Assembly: GCF_000470775.1 (NCBI RefSeq)
Contig: NC_022438.1
Coordinates: forward strand, 806,001-870,000
Length of the DNA stretch: 64,000 nt
From: Leifsonia xyli subsp. cynodontis DSM 46306
Lineage (GTDB): Bacteria; Actinomycetota; Actinomycetes; Actinomycetales; Microbacteriaceae
Direction: 5' to 3'
In this document: positions 52,903 through 62,294 of the stretch, in pieces
Layout: every line of letters starts with the position of its first letter
Position numbering within the stretch: position 1 is the stretch's first letter
Notes under the pieces: generated by a model
What the model was told of the DNA's origin: nothing
Seen by the model: the letters and a program-made list of their open reading frames with translations, nothing else
Database searches by the model: none
Made by a program: the position numbers and the translations under genes

Positions 52903-53786
52903 CAGATCTCCTTCAGCACATCGCGCTCGTAGCGTTTGAACACCAGCCAGCCCACGATGAGGAACACCACCGACATCCCGGCGCTCATGCTCACCAGATA
53001 CCAATCCAGCTCGCCGGCGAAGAAGGCGGCCCGGTAGAGACTGAAGATGCCGGTGAGAGGGTTGAACCCCGACCAGAAGTGCAGTGAGAACACGGTGTCG
53101 CTCCCTGCGCCCGGATGCTCGGCGAGGTACGAGGCACACTTCTTGGCGGCTATGCCGATTCCGCATCCGCCCGGCAGATCGCGCGCGCTGTAGATGATCG
53201 GCGACGCATAGAAGAGGAACCGCAGCCCGAGCTTCACGACGCGCTCCAGATCGCGGAAGAGCACCACCAGCGGGGCGACCAGCAGCCCGACGCCGACGGT
53301 GAGCACCGCCTGGATGACGACGGCGAGCGGAAAAAGCAGGGCGTCGATGTTCACTCTCGCGCCCGTCGCGATCGCGAAGACCCCGAGCACCGGGAGGGAG
53401 AGCAGGAACTCGATCCCTTTGGAAGCGACGATCCGGTTGACCCAGATCGTTCGCGGGATCATCGTCGAGCGGATGAGCTTGGCTTCGCGCAGAAAGGCCC
53501 GTGTGCTGTCGGAGACGGCCCCGTTGAACCACATCCACGGAAGCAGCGCAGCCAGCAGGAAGACGATGTACGGGTCCTCGCCCACGCCGCGATGGAAGAT
53601 CACCGTGAAGACGAACCAATAGATCGCGCTCATCACGAGCGGGTCCAGGATGGACCACACATAGCCGAGCGCGCTGGTGGAGTAGCGGACTCTCAGATCG
53701 CGCTTGGTCAGCAGCCACAGCGAGTGCCGATACCGCGTGAAGCGGGAACGCTGCGCGGGGCGCATGTCAGCGGTTGTCCTGGTCAC
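52902..53786 (-). CDS. ABC-2 polysaccharide/teichoic-acid exporter, permease subunit (Wzm/TagG-like)
   Basis: 294 residues. Amphipathic N-terminus SLWLLTKRDLRVRYSTSALGY typical of Wzm permeases, then six membrane spans (LVMSAIYWFVFTVIFH, YIVFLLAALLPWMWFNG, FLLSLPVLGVFAIATG, VVIQAVLTVGVGLLVAPLVV, and two near the C-terminus). Pairs with the ATPase downstream to move an undecaprenyl-linked polymer across the membrane. Last residues DVLKEI provide the RBS for the ATPase. Confidence 0.88.
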   Translation of the reverse strand: MTRTTADMRPAQRSRFTRYRHSLWLLTKRDLRVRYSTSALGYVWSILDPLVMSAIYWFVFTVIFHRGVGEDPYIVFLLAALLPWMWFNGAVSDSTRAFLREAKLIRSTMIPRTIWVNRIVASKGIEFLLSLPVLGVFAIATGARVNIDALLFPLAVVIQAVLTVGVGLLVAPLVVLFRDLERVVKLGLRFLFYASPIIYSARDLPGGCGIGIAAKKCASYLAEHPGAGSDTVFSLHFWSGFNPLTGIFSLYRAAFFAGELDWYLVSMSAGMSVVFLIVGWLVFKRYERDVLKEI

Positions 53787-53838
53787 GGGAACCCATCGTC
53801 TTGATCGAGGCCGTGCGCGAGATCACACGGCGCTTCGA

Positions 53839-54537
53839 CTATACGAAAAGATTCGCGCGCTCCAAGTCCTCCTGGAAGTCGACCTCGACCGCGTACAGGT
53901 CGGAGATGTCCACCGGTTCGACCAGCAGGCGGTCCTGCTCGATGGACAGCTCGATGCCACGCTCGAAGTAGTCCTGGTCTCCGACGCGCTGCAACTGGCG
54001 CAGCAGGCCGGCCTTGTCCTTGGCGGAGATGTAGTTGATGCCGACAGCCTCGCCGAGGCCGCCCTTGACGGTCTTGGACAGCTCGTGGATGTAGCCCTCC
54101 GGGCCGGTGGTGTATTTGACCTCCTCGTCGGCGACCGACGAGGTGTTGACGGTGACGAAGGTCTGGTCGCGGTTCACCATCGCGGCGCCGCGGACGAGCA
54201 CGGCCGGGTCGAAGACGACGTCGCCGTTCATCCACAGCACGCCGCCGGGGCCGGACGCCTGGAGAGCGCGCATGAGGCTCTTGGAGGTATTCGTCTGGTC
54301 GTACTGCTCGTTGTAGACGAATCCGGCGTCCGGGAACGCCTCGATGATGTGCTCGAGCTTGTAGCCGACGACGATCGTGACCGTGACATCCCTGCCGAAA
54401 GCCGCGTGGATATTGTCGAACTGCTGCTGCATGATCGTGCGGCCGTCGCTCAGCTCGGTCAACGGCTTCGGAAGGCTCCGGCCGAGGCGGCTGCCCATAC
54501 CGGCCGCGAGGATCACTACCTGGGTCGTCACAATCAT
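53839..54537 (-). CDS. nucleotidyltransferase, sugar-phosphate or phosphocholine cytidylyltransferase type
   Basis: 232 residues. The GT-A-like NTP-transferase fold opens with VVILAAGMGSRLGRSLPKPLTEL, has EQYDQTNTSKSLMRAL (N-x-x-S), VLWMNGDVVFDP as metal site, and ends in VEPVDISDLYAVEVDFQEDLERA, characteristic of the LicC/GlmU-N-like group. It would make an NDP- or CDP-activated building block for the polymer exported by the neighbouring ABC pair, 52 bases downstream. GGAG before the ATG at 54537. Confidence 0.85.
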   Translation of the reverse strand: MIVTTQVVILAAGMGSRLGRSLPKPLTELSDGRTIMQQQFDNIHAAFGRDVTVTIVVGYKLEHIIEAFPDAGFVYNEQYDQTNTSKSLMRALQASGPGGVLWMNGDVVFDPAVLVRGAAMVNRDQTFVTVNTSSVADEEVKYTTGPEGYIHELSKTVKGGLGEAVGINYISAKDKAGLLRQLQRVGDQDYFERGIELSIEQDRLLVEPVDISDLYAVEVDFQEDLERANLFV

Positions 54538-54837
54538 CTCCTTGAATCCGCGCGACGAACCGGCGCGGCCGGTGGCCGGCACACCTGTTCCTCCGGGAGT
54601 TCACCCGGGGCTCGGGCGCTGTGCGCATGTCGACAATGCCGTTATGTAGAGTACCGGCGGCCCTCAAGCGGTGGCAGAGATCACGGCAGGTCGTTGTGGG
54701 GTCGTTATGTTCCTCACAGGATTTTCCTAGGCAGGTATTCGCGTTTCACGGCTGCGCGAGAGGACACGCACCGTGTGCTGAGTTGGTACGGTTGCGAGGT
54801 GAGTTTCGAGCGCGCGAACGACACGAGGGGGGAGCGC

Positions 54838-55827
54838 ATGGCCGAGGTCAGGACCGAACAGCCCACGGCCGAGCCGCTGGATGCGAAGTCTGCCGGTACG
54901 AGCGCCGGTCATGCGTCGCAGAAGAGGACTCCCTCCAAGACGGCGTCTGCCGTCGCCGGGTCGAGCGCCCGGGCGTCGGCCTCGCGGAAGCGGAGCGCTC
55001 CGGCGAACTCGGCCGCGCCCCGCACCACATCGAAGACCGATGCCGCTCCCGCGGCACCGGAACCGCTCCCGACCGTGCTCACCCTCGACGGGCTCCGGAA
55101 ACGCTACGGTTCGACTGTCGCCGTGGACGATGTCAGCCTGGAAGTGCGCGAGGGCTCCTTCTTCGGCATTGTCGGACCCAACGGCGCGGGCAAGACGACG
55201 ACGCTCTCCATGATCACCGGTCTGCTCCGTCCCGATGCCGGGAGCGTGGTGGTACACGGAGTGGATGTCTGGGCCGAGCAGGTGCGCGCCAAACACGTCA
55301 TCGGCGTCCTGCCCGACAAGCTCCGGCTCTTCGACCGGCTGACGGGTGCCCAGTTCCTGCACTACGCGGGCACCCTGCGCGGGCTGAACGCGAAGACCGT
55401 CCGCTCCCGCAGCGCCGACCTCGCCGCCGCTTTCGGCATCGAGGACGCCCTCGGCCGCCTTGTGGCCGACTACTCCGCCGGTATGATGAAGAAGATCGCC
55501 CTGGCGGCCTCGATGATCCACTCACCGAGACTGCTCGTCCTGGACGAGCCGTTCGAGTCCGTCGACCCGGTCTCGGCCGCGAACGTCATCGACATTCTGC
55601 AGCGCTACACGGCCGCGGGCGGCGCGGTGGTGCTCTCCAGCCACGGGATGGATATGATCCAGCGCGTCTGCGACAGCGTCGCGATCATCGTGGGCGGACG
55701 GGTGCTCGCCGCGGGCACGATCGACCAGGTGCGCGGGGAGCGGACGCTCGAAGAGCGTTTCGTGGAACTCGCGGGCGGGCGCAAGGCGGCGGAGGGCATG
55801 GAGTGGTTGCACAGTTTCTCCGACTGA
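54838..55827 (+). CDS. ABC transporter ATP-binding protein with long low-complexity N-terminus
   Basis: 329 residues. The first 80 are Ala/Ser/Thr/Lys-rich and probably unstructured. The ATPase follows: Walker A GPNGAGKTTTLSMI, Q-loop region LPDKLRLFDRLTG, signature DYSAGMMKKIALAA (degenerate form of LSGGQ), Walker B LLVLDEPFESVD and H loop LSSHGMD. An ABC-2 (drug, lantibiotic or polymer) exporter ATPase; substrate unknown. GGGGGGAG before the ATG. The permease gene overlaps its 3' end by 25 bases. Confidence 0.87.
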   Translation: MAEVRTEQPTAEPLDAKSAGTSAGHASQKRTPSKTASAVAGSSARASASRKRSAPANSAAPRTTSKTDAAPAAPEPLPTVLTLDGLRKRYGSTVAVDDVSLEVREGSFFGIVGPNGAGKTTTLSMITGLLRPDAGSVVVHGVDVWAEQVRAKHVIGVLPDKLRLFDRLTGAQFLHYAGTLRGLNAKTVRSRSADLAAAFGIEDALGRLVADYSAGMMKKIALAASMIHSPRLLVLDEPFESVDPVSAANVIDILQRYTAAGGAVVLSSHGMDMIQRVCDSVAIIVGGRVLAAGTIDQVRGERTLEERFVELAGGRKAAEGMEWLHSFSD

Positions 55828-57377
55828 AGCTCGCCCTGATGGGGAACGCCTTCCGGCGCAGCCCCTGGCAGGTGTTCGGCCTCGTCCTCGGCCTTCTGTA
55901 CGGTCTCGTCTTCGCGTTCGCCGTCGTGGCGGCTCTGGTCGGCGCCCGGGCGCTGCCGGACGCGGCCGGTGTCCACAGCCTCCTCGTCGTCGCCGGGTCG
56001 ATCCTCGTGCTCGGGTTCGTGCTCCTGCCCCTGTTTTTCGGTGTGGACGACACTCTCGTTCCGCAGAAGTTCGCTCTGTTCGGCCTCCCGGGACGGACGG
56101 TGGCTCTCGGTCTGCTGCTCTCCGGGCTCATCGGTGTGCCGGGGCTCGTGCTCATCGCGTGCGGGTTCGCGACCGTCGTGACCTGGTCGCGGGAGGCCGG
56201 TTCGACGATCCTCGCGCTGGCGTGCGCCGCAGTCATGGTGCTGACGTGCGTGCTGGCGTCCCGCGTCGCCGCAGCGGTGGCGGCAGTGTTCCCGTCCGCC
56301 GTCCGCCCGCGCGCGGCGAAGAGGGCGATCGGGACGCTGCTGCTCGTTCTGCTCCCGCCTGCCGCCCTACTGCTGGCCGTCGCCGGGGGGCGCGGCGCCC
56401 TCGGCGCTGTGAACGTCCTCAGCGGCTGGTTGCGGTGGACGCCGCTGGGCGCGGTGTGGAGCGCTCCCGGTTCAGCGGCCTCCGGCGACACCGGCGCCGC
56501 GCTGTTCCAACTGCTCATCGCGCTCGCGACGCTGGCCGCGCTCTGGTTCGGCTGGCTGGCGCTCGTGGGCCATGCGCTGACCGCGCCGGCGCGGCAGCCG
56601 GAGGCGCGCGACGAAGGGGGTCTCGGCTGGTTCGCGCGCGTCCCCGGCGGTCCCACCGCTGCCATCGCGGCCCGCTCGATGACCTACTGGGGCCGGGATG
56701 CGCGCTATTGGGTCGCCCTGCTCGTCGTCCCCGTTTTCCCTGTGATCGCCGTCGTCGCTCTCCTCCTCGCTGGTCTGCCGCCGCACTACGTCTCGCTCGT
56801 GCCGCTGCCGCTGCTCTGTCTGTTCCTCGGCTGGAGCGTCCACAACGATGTCGCTTTCGACGGCACGGCGGTCTGGCTGCACATCGTCTCCGGCGCCCGG
56901 GGCTTTGCCGACCGGCTCGGCCGGATGCTCCCCGTGGCCGCCGTCGGCATCCCGGTCGTCGCCGTCGGCTCCCTCATCACCGCTGCCGCGTACGGAGACG
57001 AGGCTATCCTCCCCGCCGTCGCGGCGCTGAGCGGCGCCCTCCTCAGTGTCGGGCTGGGCCTCTCGAGCGTCACGTCGGTGCTGTTCCCTTACCCGGCCAC
57101 CCGGCCGGGAGACAGCGCGTTCACGCAGCCGCAGTACTCCGGTGCGTCGGCCGCGCTCATCCAAGCGCTCAGCCTGTGCGCGGTGCTCGTGCTCTCCTCG
57201 CCGGTGCTCCTGTTCCTGGTGCTCGGCATCCGCGTCGGCCCGTTCTGGTTCGGGGTCGCGCCGGTGGCGGCCGCGCTCATCGGCTTCGTGACTCTGTTCG
57301 GCGGCGTGTGGCTGGGCGGGCGCGCGTTCGACCGGCGTGGCCCGGAGCTCATGGCGTTCGCTCAGCGCAGCGACTGA
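55803..57377 (+). CDS. ABC-2 type transporter permease, large
   Basis: About 524 residues with 12 or more membrane spans, starting VVAQFLRLKLALMGNAFRRSPW at a GTG inside the ATPase gene. The double-length form (two ABC-2 halves: spans around residues 20-190 and 290-510 joined by a cytoplasmic loop) is common in actinobacteria. A conserved loop SMTYWGRDARYW marks the start of the second half. Works with the upstream ATPase. Confidence 0.8.
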   Translation: MVAQFLRLKLALMGNAFRRSPWQVFGLVLGLLYGLVFAFAVVAALVGARALPDAAGVHSLLVVAGSILVLGFVLLPLFFGVDDTLVPQKFALFGLPGRTVALGLLLSGLIGVPGLVLIACGFATVVTWSREAGSTILALACAAVMVLTCVLASRVAAAVAAVFPSAVRPRAAKRAIGTLLLVLLPPAALLLAVAGGRGALGAVNVLSGWLRWTPLGAVWSAPGSAASGDTGAALFQLLIALATLAALWFGWLALVGHALTAPARQPEARDEGGLGWFARVPGGPTAAIAARSMTYWGRDARYWVALLVVPVFPVIAVVALLLAGLPPHYVSLVPLPLLCLFLGWSVHNDVAFDGTAVWLHIVSGARGFADRLGRMLPVAAVGIPVVAVGSLITAAAYGDEAILPAVAALSGALLSVGLGLSSVTSVLFPYPATRPGDSAFTQPQYSGASAALIQALSLCAVLVLSSPVLLFLVLGIRVGPFWFGVAPVAAALIGFVTLFGGVWLGGRAFDRRGPELMAFAQRSD

Positions 57378-57395
57378 GCCTGCTCGCGACCGGCC

Positions 57396-57407
57396 TACAC
57401 TAGGGGG
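57396..57407 (+). promoter_or_regulatory. -10 hexamer for leaderless DUF3039 gene
   Basis: TACACT (57396-57401) then AGGGGG, then the ATG at 57408: TANNNT at exactly -12 to -7. The AGGGGG could alternatively be read as an RBS but abuts the start. Confidence 0.5.
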
Positions 57408-57686
57408 ATGAACCACGCCAGCATCTCCGAACCCGGCGGCATGCCCTCCGGCGGTGGCGCCACGACCCTTGATCGCGAGCGCGAGGAACTCGCCCAGAAC
57501 GTCGAGCCCGGCGACCATGAGCGCTTCTCGCACTACGTGAAGAAGGAGCAGATCCTCGAGTCCGCGATCACCGGGAAGCCGGTCAAAGCGCTGTGCGGCA
57601 AGATGTGGACACCGGGTCGGGACCCAGAGAAGTTCCCGGTCTGCCCGGCCTGCAAGGAGATCTACGAGAAGCTGCGAGACGAGTGA
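57408..57686 (+). CDS. DUF3039 family protein
   Basis: 92 residues. Conserved features: ERFSHYVKKEQILESAITGKPVKALCGKMWTP and FPVCPACKEIYEKL; with one Cys in KALCGK and a C-x-x-C in VCPAC they could make a small zinc site. Actinobacterial family, function unknown. Found beside nicotinate phosphoribosyltransferase in related genomes (recalled) and convergent with it here. Confidence 0.85.
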   Translation: MNHASISEPGGMPSGGGATTLDREREELAQNVEPGDHERFSHYVKKEQILESAITGKPVKALCGKMWTPGRDPEKFPVCPACKEIYEKLRDE

Positions 57687-57693
57687 CGGGCCC

Positions 57694-59004
57694 TCACTCG
57701 AAGACGGTCGGCAGCACCGGGTCGCCACGGCTCATCCGGAACGCCTGATCCGGCAGTTCCCGCATCGCCATCGCCCGGTGCTCCCGGGCGCGGCGCACGC
57801 CCTCCGCGCCCAGATGCTCGGGATGGACCTCCCCGTTCGTGACGAGCGGCACCAGCAGAGCCCGTCCGCTTTCGTCCGGGACCTCGCCTTCCTTCACGAG
57901 GTGGATCGCCTCGGCGAGGGCCCGGCCTGACGCGTCCACCCGCCGCACCGGGTGCTTCCGCCCGCCGACGCTCGCCTTGCCGTCCGACTTCTTGGCCACC
58001 GGGGTCCACTCGCCGTCGCCGTCCTGGCTGCGGTGGGCGACGAGCTTGTAGACCATCCCGGACGCGGGGGAGCCGGAGCCGGTGACGACCGAGGTCCCGA
58101 CACCGTACGAGTCGACCGGGGAGGCCGAGAGCGCCGCGATCGTGAACTCGTCGAGGTCGTTGGTGACCGTGATGCGTGTGCTCGTCGCGCCGAGCGAGTC
58201 CAGCTGTTCCCGCACCCGGCGGACGAGGGTCGGCAGGTCGCCCGAGTCGAGCCGCACAGCCCCGAGCCGGGTGCCCGCGACGCGCACGGCCGTCTCGATG
58301 GCCCGCTCGACGTCGAAGGTGTCGACCAGCAGCGTCGTCCCGGAGCCGAGCGCGGCGACCTGGGCGCGGAAAGCGTCCTCTTCGCTGTCGTGCAGGAGTG
58401 TGAAGGCGTGCGCGGCCGTCCCCATCGTCGGCACGCCCCACGATCGGCCGGCCTCCAGGTTCGAGGTCGCTCCGAAACCGGCGATGTAGGCGGCCCGGGC
58501 GGCGGCGACGGCGTTGCACTCGCCGGTGCGCCGCGATCCCATCTCGGCGATCGGGCGGCCGCCGGCCGCCGTGACCATGCGAGAGGCCGCGGAAGCCACG
58601 GCCGAGTCGTAGTTGACGATGCTGAGGATCAGCGTCTCGAGGATGACCCCTTCGGCGAACGGCGCCTCCACGATCAGGAACGGCGACCCGGGGAAGAACA
58701 CCTCGCCCTCGCGGTATCCGCGGATCGTGCCAGAGAAGCGGTACCCGGCGAGCCAGTCGAGCGTCTCCGGGCGCACAATCGCGTTCTCGCGCAGATAGTC
58801 GAGGTCCTCGTCGTGGAAGCGGAACTCCCGCAGCAGCCCGAGGAGGCGTCCCGTCCCGGCGAGGATGCCGTAGCGCCGTCCCGGCGGCAGGCGCCGTGTG
58901 AACGCCTCGAAGACGCACTCGCGGTCGTGGGTACACGCCAGCAGCGCGGCATCCACCATGGTGAGTTCGTAGCGGTCGGTCAGGAGCGCGGAGGACTCGG
59001 TCAC
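57694..59004 (-). CDS. pncB: nicotinate phosphoribosyltransferase
   Basis: 436 residues; converts nicotinate and PRPP to NAMN in NAD salvage. Starts LLTDRYELTMVDAALLACTHDRECVFEAF, the family N-terminus. Catalytic-site features include MGSRRTGECNAVAAARAAYIAGF, GTAAHAFTLLHDSE with the phospho-accepting His, VDTFDVERAIE, LDSGDLPTLVRRVR and the VTNDLDEF loop. GTG start at 59004, seven bases after TAGGGT. Divergent from murI across 34 bases. Confidence 0.92.
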   Translation of the reverse strand: MTESSALLTDRYELTMVDAALLACTHDRECVFEAFTRRLPPGRRYGILAGTGRLLGLLREFRFHDEDLDYLRENAIVRPETLDWLAGYRFSGTIRGYREGEVFFPGSPFLIVEAPFAEGVILETLILSIVNYDSAVASAASRMVTAAGGRPIAEMGSRRTGECNAVAAARAAYIAGFGATSNLEAGRSWGVPTMGTAAHAFTLLHDSEEDAFRAQVAALGSGTTLLVDTFDVERAIETAVRVAGTRLGAVRLDSGDLPTLVRRVREQLDSLGATSTRITVTNDLDEFTIAALSASPVDSYGVGTSVVTGSGSPASGMVYKLVAHRSQDGDGEWTPVAKKSDGKASVGGRKHPVRRVDASGRALAEAIHLVKEGEVPDESGRALLVPLVTNGEVHPEHLGAEGVRRAREHRAMAMRELPDQAFRMSRGDPVLPTVFE

Positions 59005-59016
59005 TGCTCAACCCTA
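59005..59016 (-). promoter_or_regulatory. -10 hexamer for leaderless pncB
   Basis: On the minus strand TAGGGT (59016-59011) is followed by TGAGCA and then the GTG at 59004, the TANNNT at -12 to -7 layout. On the plus strand TAGGCT (59025-59030) lies nine bases before the murI GTG, a nearly leaderless start. Confidence 0.5.
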
Positions 59017-59038
59017 GCGGCGGGTAGGCTGGGTTGCT

Positions 59039-59857
59039 GTGACGGATGCGCCGATTGGGATCTTCGACTCGGGTGTCGGCGGCCTGACCGTCGCCCGGGC
59101 GATCCGCGACCAGCTGCCGAACGAGTCGATCCTCTATGTGGGAGACACCGCTCACTCGCCCTATGGGCCCAAGCCGATCGCCGATGTGCGCCGCTATTCG
59201 CTCGAGGTGCTCGACCTTCTCGTCGAGCAGGGCGTCAAGCTGCTCGTCATCGCCTGCAACACCGCCTCCTCCGCCGTGTTGAGGGACGCGCGCGAGCGCT
59301 ACGCGGTCCCGGTGGTGGAGGTCATCCAGCCGGCCGTGCGGCGCGCTGTGGCCGCGACCCGCACCGGGCGCGTCGGGGTGATCGGGACCGTGGGAACCAT
59401 CGCCTCCCGTGCCTACGAGGACGCCTTCGCCGCCGCGCCCGAGCTGCGTCTCTTCTCGCGGGCGTGCCCGCGGTTCGTGGAGTTCGTGGAGACCGGCGTC
59501 ACGAGCGGCGACGAGGTCCTGCGCGTCACCGCCGAGTACCTTCAGCCGCTCCGGGACGCCGATGTGGACACCCTCGTCCTCGGCTGCACCCACTATCCGT
59601 TCCTCGAAGGCGCCATCTCCTATGTCATGGGGGAGGGCGTCTCGCTCGTCTCCAGCGACATCGAGACCGCGAAGGATGTGTACCGCATCCTCGTCAGCCG
59701 GGGGCTCGAGCGTCACGAGTCCGCGCCGCCCACGGTCCGCTATGAGGCGACCGGCCTCGATGCCGACCACTTCCTGCGCCTCGCTCACCGTTTCATCGGC
59801 CCGGAGGTCTCCCGGGTCGATCTGGTGCAGACGGGCGTGATCGACCTGCCGCTCTGA
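59039..59857 (+). CDS. murI: glutamate racemase
   Basis: 272 residues; makes D-glutamate for peptidoglycan. [17 protein letters not shown] at the N-terminus, then the two catalytic cysteines in [12 protein letters not shown] and [13 protein letters not shown], with the substrate loop [11 protein letters not shown]. First gene of an apparent murI-rph-rdgB run, the order seen in many actinobacteria. Confidence 0.95.
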   Translation: MTDAPIGIFDSGVGGLTVARAIRDQLPNESILYVGDTAHSPYGPKPIADVRRYSLEVLDLLVEQGVKLLVIACNTASSAVLRDARERYAVPVVEVIQPAVRRAVAATRTGRVGVIGTVGTIASRAYEDAFAAAPELRLFSRACPRFVEFVETGVTSGDEVLRVTAEYLQPLRDADVDTLVLGCTHYPFLEGAISYVMGEGVSLVSSDIETAKDVYRILVSRGLERHESAPPTVRYEATGLDADHFLRLAHRFIGPEVSRVDLVQTGVIDLPL

Positions 59858-59899
59858 GCGCGCCTCCGCGCCTCCCGCCCACACCCAAGGAGAGTCACC

Positions 59900-60655
59900 G
59901 TGACCGACACCACCCGCGCTGACGGGCGCACCGCCGACCAGCTGCGACCGGTCACCATCGAGCGCGCCTGGAACCGGCAGGCGGAGGGCTCCGCCCTCGT
60001 CTCCTTTGGCGGCACGCGCGTGCTGTGTACGGCCTCGTTCACCAACGGCGTCCCGCGCTGGATGTCGGGCAAAGGCCGCGGGTGGGTCACCGCCGAATAC
60101 GCCATGCTCCCGCGCTCGACCAACGACCGCATGGATCGTGAGTCGGTCAAGGGCCGCATCGGCGGGCGCACGCACGAGATCAGCCGGCTGATCGGCCGCA
60201 GCCTCCGCGCGGTGGTGGACATGAAGGCGCTCGGCGAGAACACGATCGTGCTCGACTGCGATGTCCTCCAGGCCGACGGCGGCACGCGCACCGCCGCGAT
60301 CACCGGCGCTTATGTCGCGCTCGCCGACGCGCTCGCGTGGGGCCGCGAGCACCGTTTCATCGGGCAGAAGGCCGTCCCTCTAATCGACTCGGTCTCGGCG
60401 GTCTCCGTCGGAATCGTCGAAGGCTCCCCGATGCTCGACCTCGCCTACACCGAGGATGTCCGCGCCGAGACCGACATGAATGTCGTCGTCACCGGCCGTG
60501 GCCTGTTCGTGGAGGTGCAGGGCACCGCCGAGGGCGCGCCGTTCGACCGCAGCGAGCTGAACGGCCTGCTCGATCTGGCGCTCGCCGGCACGACGGAGCT
60601 GGCCGCTGTCCAGTCGGCCGCCCTCGCCGCCCCGGCGCCGGGGCGCGAGGGCTGA
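59900..60655 (+). CDS. rph: ribonuclease PH
   Basis: 251 residues; phosphorolytic trimming of tRNA 3' ends. [32 protein letters not shown], the RPH-fold [10 protein letters not shown], the [15 protein letters not shown] loop, [20 protein letters not shown] with the phosphate-binding arginines, and [29 protein letters not shown]. Its stop overlaps the rdgB start (TGATG). Confidence 0.95.
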   Translation: MTDTTRADGRTADQLRPVTIERAWNRQAEGSALVSFGGTRVLCTASFTNGVPRWMSGKGRGWVTAEYAMLPRSTNDRMDRESVKGRIGGRTHEISRLIGRSLRAVVDMKALGENTIVLDCDVLQADGGTRTAAITGAYVALADALAWGREHRFIGQKAVPLIDSVSAVSVGIVEGSPMLDLAYTEDVRAETDMNVVVTGRGLFVEVQGTAEGAPFDRSELNGLLDLALAGTTELAAVQSAALAAPAPGREG

Positions 60656-61254
60656 TGGTCCGCGTCGTCCTCGCCACCCACAACCGGAACAAGGCGCTCG
60701 AGTTCCAGCAGATTCTGGGGGATGCCGTCCCCGGCCTCGAGATCGTCGGCTACGACGGTCCTGAGCCCGTCGAGGACGGCGTCACCTTTGAGCAGAACGC
60801 GCTCATCAAGGCGTGCGCCGCCGCCGAGCGCACCGGGATGATCGCGCTCGCCGACGATTCCGGCATCTGCGTCGATGCGATGGGCGGCGCTCCGGGCATC
60901 TTCTCCGCGCGCTGGGCGGGGCGGCACGGCGACGCACAGGCCAATCTGCGGCTCCTCCTCGATCAGCTCGCCGATCTGCCGGACTCCTCCCGTGCCGCGC
61001 ACTTCACCGCCACACTCGCACTGGTCACGCCGGAGGGCGGGACGACCGTCGTGGAGGGTGTCTGGCCCGGTCGCATCGCCCGCGAGGCCCGCGGCGGCCA
61101 CGGTCACGGCTACGACCCGATCTTCCTCCCCGACGGCCACACCGTGACCGCGGCGGAGCTGGGGCCGGAGGCGAAGAACGCGCAGAGCCATCGGGCCCGC
61201 GCGTTCGCGGCGATCGTGCCGGCGCTGCGCGCGCTGAGCCGGCCAGGGAACTGA
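60655..61254 (+). CDS. rdgB: non-canonical purine NTP pyrophosphatase (RdgB/HAM1)
   Basis: 199 residues; hydrolyses dITP/XTP to keep damaged purines out of DNA. VLATHNRNKALEF (nucleotide-binding T-x-N-x-x-K), EDGVTFEQNALIKA, LADDSGICVDAMGGAPGIFSARWAG and GHGHGYDPIFLP are all family signatures. Start ATG at 60655 coupled to rph. Confidence 0.95.
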   Translation: MVRVVLATHNRNKALEFQQILGDAVPGLEIVGYDGPEPVEDGVTFEQNALIKACAAAERTGMIALADDSGICVDAMGGAPGIFSARWAGRHGDAQANLRLLLDQLADLPDSSRAAHFTATLALVTPEGGTTVVEGVWPGRIAREARGGHGHGYDPIFLPDGHTVTAAELGPEAKNAQSHRARAFAAIVPALRALSRPGN

Positions 61255-61258
61255 CCGT

Positions 61259-61972
61259 TCAGACGTCCAGCGTCGGCTGTGTGGGCGCCGCCTTTTCGGC
61301 CTGTGCCTCCTCGGCCAGACGCTTCTTCTTGGCTTTGCGCATCGTCTGGATGTAGTGGAAGAGCGTGGGGATGAGTGTGATGACGACCGCGCCGATCAGG
61401 ATGACGTCGATGTACTCCGAGACGAACCTGGCGACGGGCGGGATGTATCCGATGAGGTAGCCGAACAGTGTGAGGCCCGCGCCCCAGATCAGCGCGCCGA
61501 TCGCGTTGTAGAGCGAGTACTTCTTGTAGCTCATGTGGCCGACGCCCGCGGCGACCGGCGCGAAGGTGCGCACGATCGGGACGAACCGGGCGACGATGAT
61601 CGCCAGGGCGCCGAAGCGGTCGAAGAAGCGGTTCGTGCGGCGCACGTTCTCCATGCTGAACAGGCCGCTCTCCTTGCGCTCGAACACGCGCGGTCCAGCC
61701 TTGTGGCCGATCAGATAGCCGACCTCGCCGCCGAGGAAGGCGGCCATGGCGATGAAGAGGCAGACCCACCAGATATCGATGTCGAAGACCCGGGAGCTGT
61801 TGGTGAGCAGCCCCGAGATCACCAGCAGCGTATCGCCCGGGAGCAGGAAGCCGACCAGGAGCCCGGTCTCGGCGAACACGATCCCGCAGACGACCAGGAG
61901 GGCCCACGGCCCCGCGGCGGAGATGATCGTCTCGGGGTTGAGCCAGGGGATGAGGCCAGCGTGATGGATCAA
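61259..61972 (-). CDS. DedA/SNARE-associated family membrane protein
   Basis: 237 residues with four to five membrane spans and re-entrant loops. DedA marks: ETGLLVGFLLPGDTLLVISG and the F-x-R-x-x-P-x-x-R-x(5)-G motif as ARFVPIVRTFAPVAAGVGHM. The family has been linked to lipid (undecaprenyl-phosphate or phospholipid) recycling and envelope homeostasis. A basic/Ala tail of about 20 residues follows. Converges on rdgB with a 4-base gap. Confidence 0.88.
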   Translation of the reverse strand: MIHHAGLIPWLNPETIISAAGPWALLVVCGIVFAETGLLVGFLLPGDTLLVISGLLTNSSRVFDIDIWWVCLFIAMAAFLGGEVGYLIGHKAGPRVFERKESGLFSMENVRRTNRFFDRFGALAIIVARFVPIVRTFAPVAAGVGHMSYKKYSLYNAIGALIWGAGLTLFGYLIGYIPPVARFVSEYIDVILIGAVVITLIPTLFHYIQTMRKAKKKRLAEEAQAEKAAPTQPTLDV

Positions 61973-62111
61973 AGCTCTCCAGGGTGGGATTCGGGTGGCT
62001 GTGCCCGAGTTTAGTCGGCCGAAGCTGCGCGAAGCGTGCGAATGCTTCCCCGTGGGGAAAGATCGTCCTCTGGTCTGACGGCGGCCGGCCGGGAGCGCGG
62101 GAGGCCGGGAG

Positions 62112-62191
62112 TGCGGGAGAAGGGACTCGAACCCTCACGCCGAAGCACAGGAACCTAAATCCTGCGTGTCTGCCAGTTTCACCACTCCCGC
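62112..62191 (-). tRNA. tRNA-Leu (TAG)
   Basis: Minus-strand cloverleaf starting GCGGGAGTGGTGAAACTGGC and ending CTCCCGCA. Anticodon arm CAGGA-TTTAGGT-TCCTG gives anticodon TAG. The long variable arm (TGCTTCGGCG) and GGTTCGAGTCC T-arm identify a class II leucine tRNA. CCA is not encoded. Confidence 0.93.
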
Positions 62192-62294
62192 GGCGCGCGC
62201 TGGGCGCGGCTACGACACTAGTGCATCCACCCGCGGGGCCGCCCGGGTCCGGGTTCGCCACCGGGTTTCGGTCCCCGGGTAGGCTGTGTACGCC

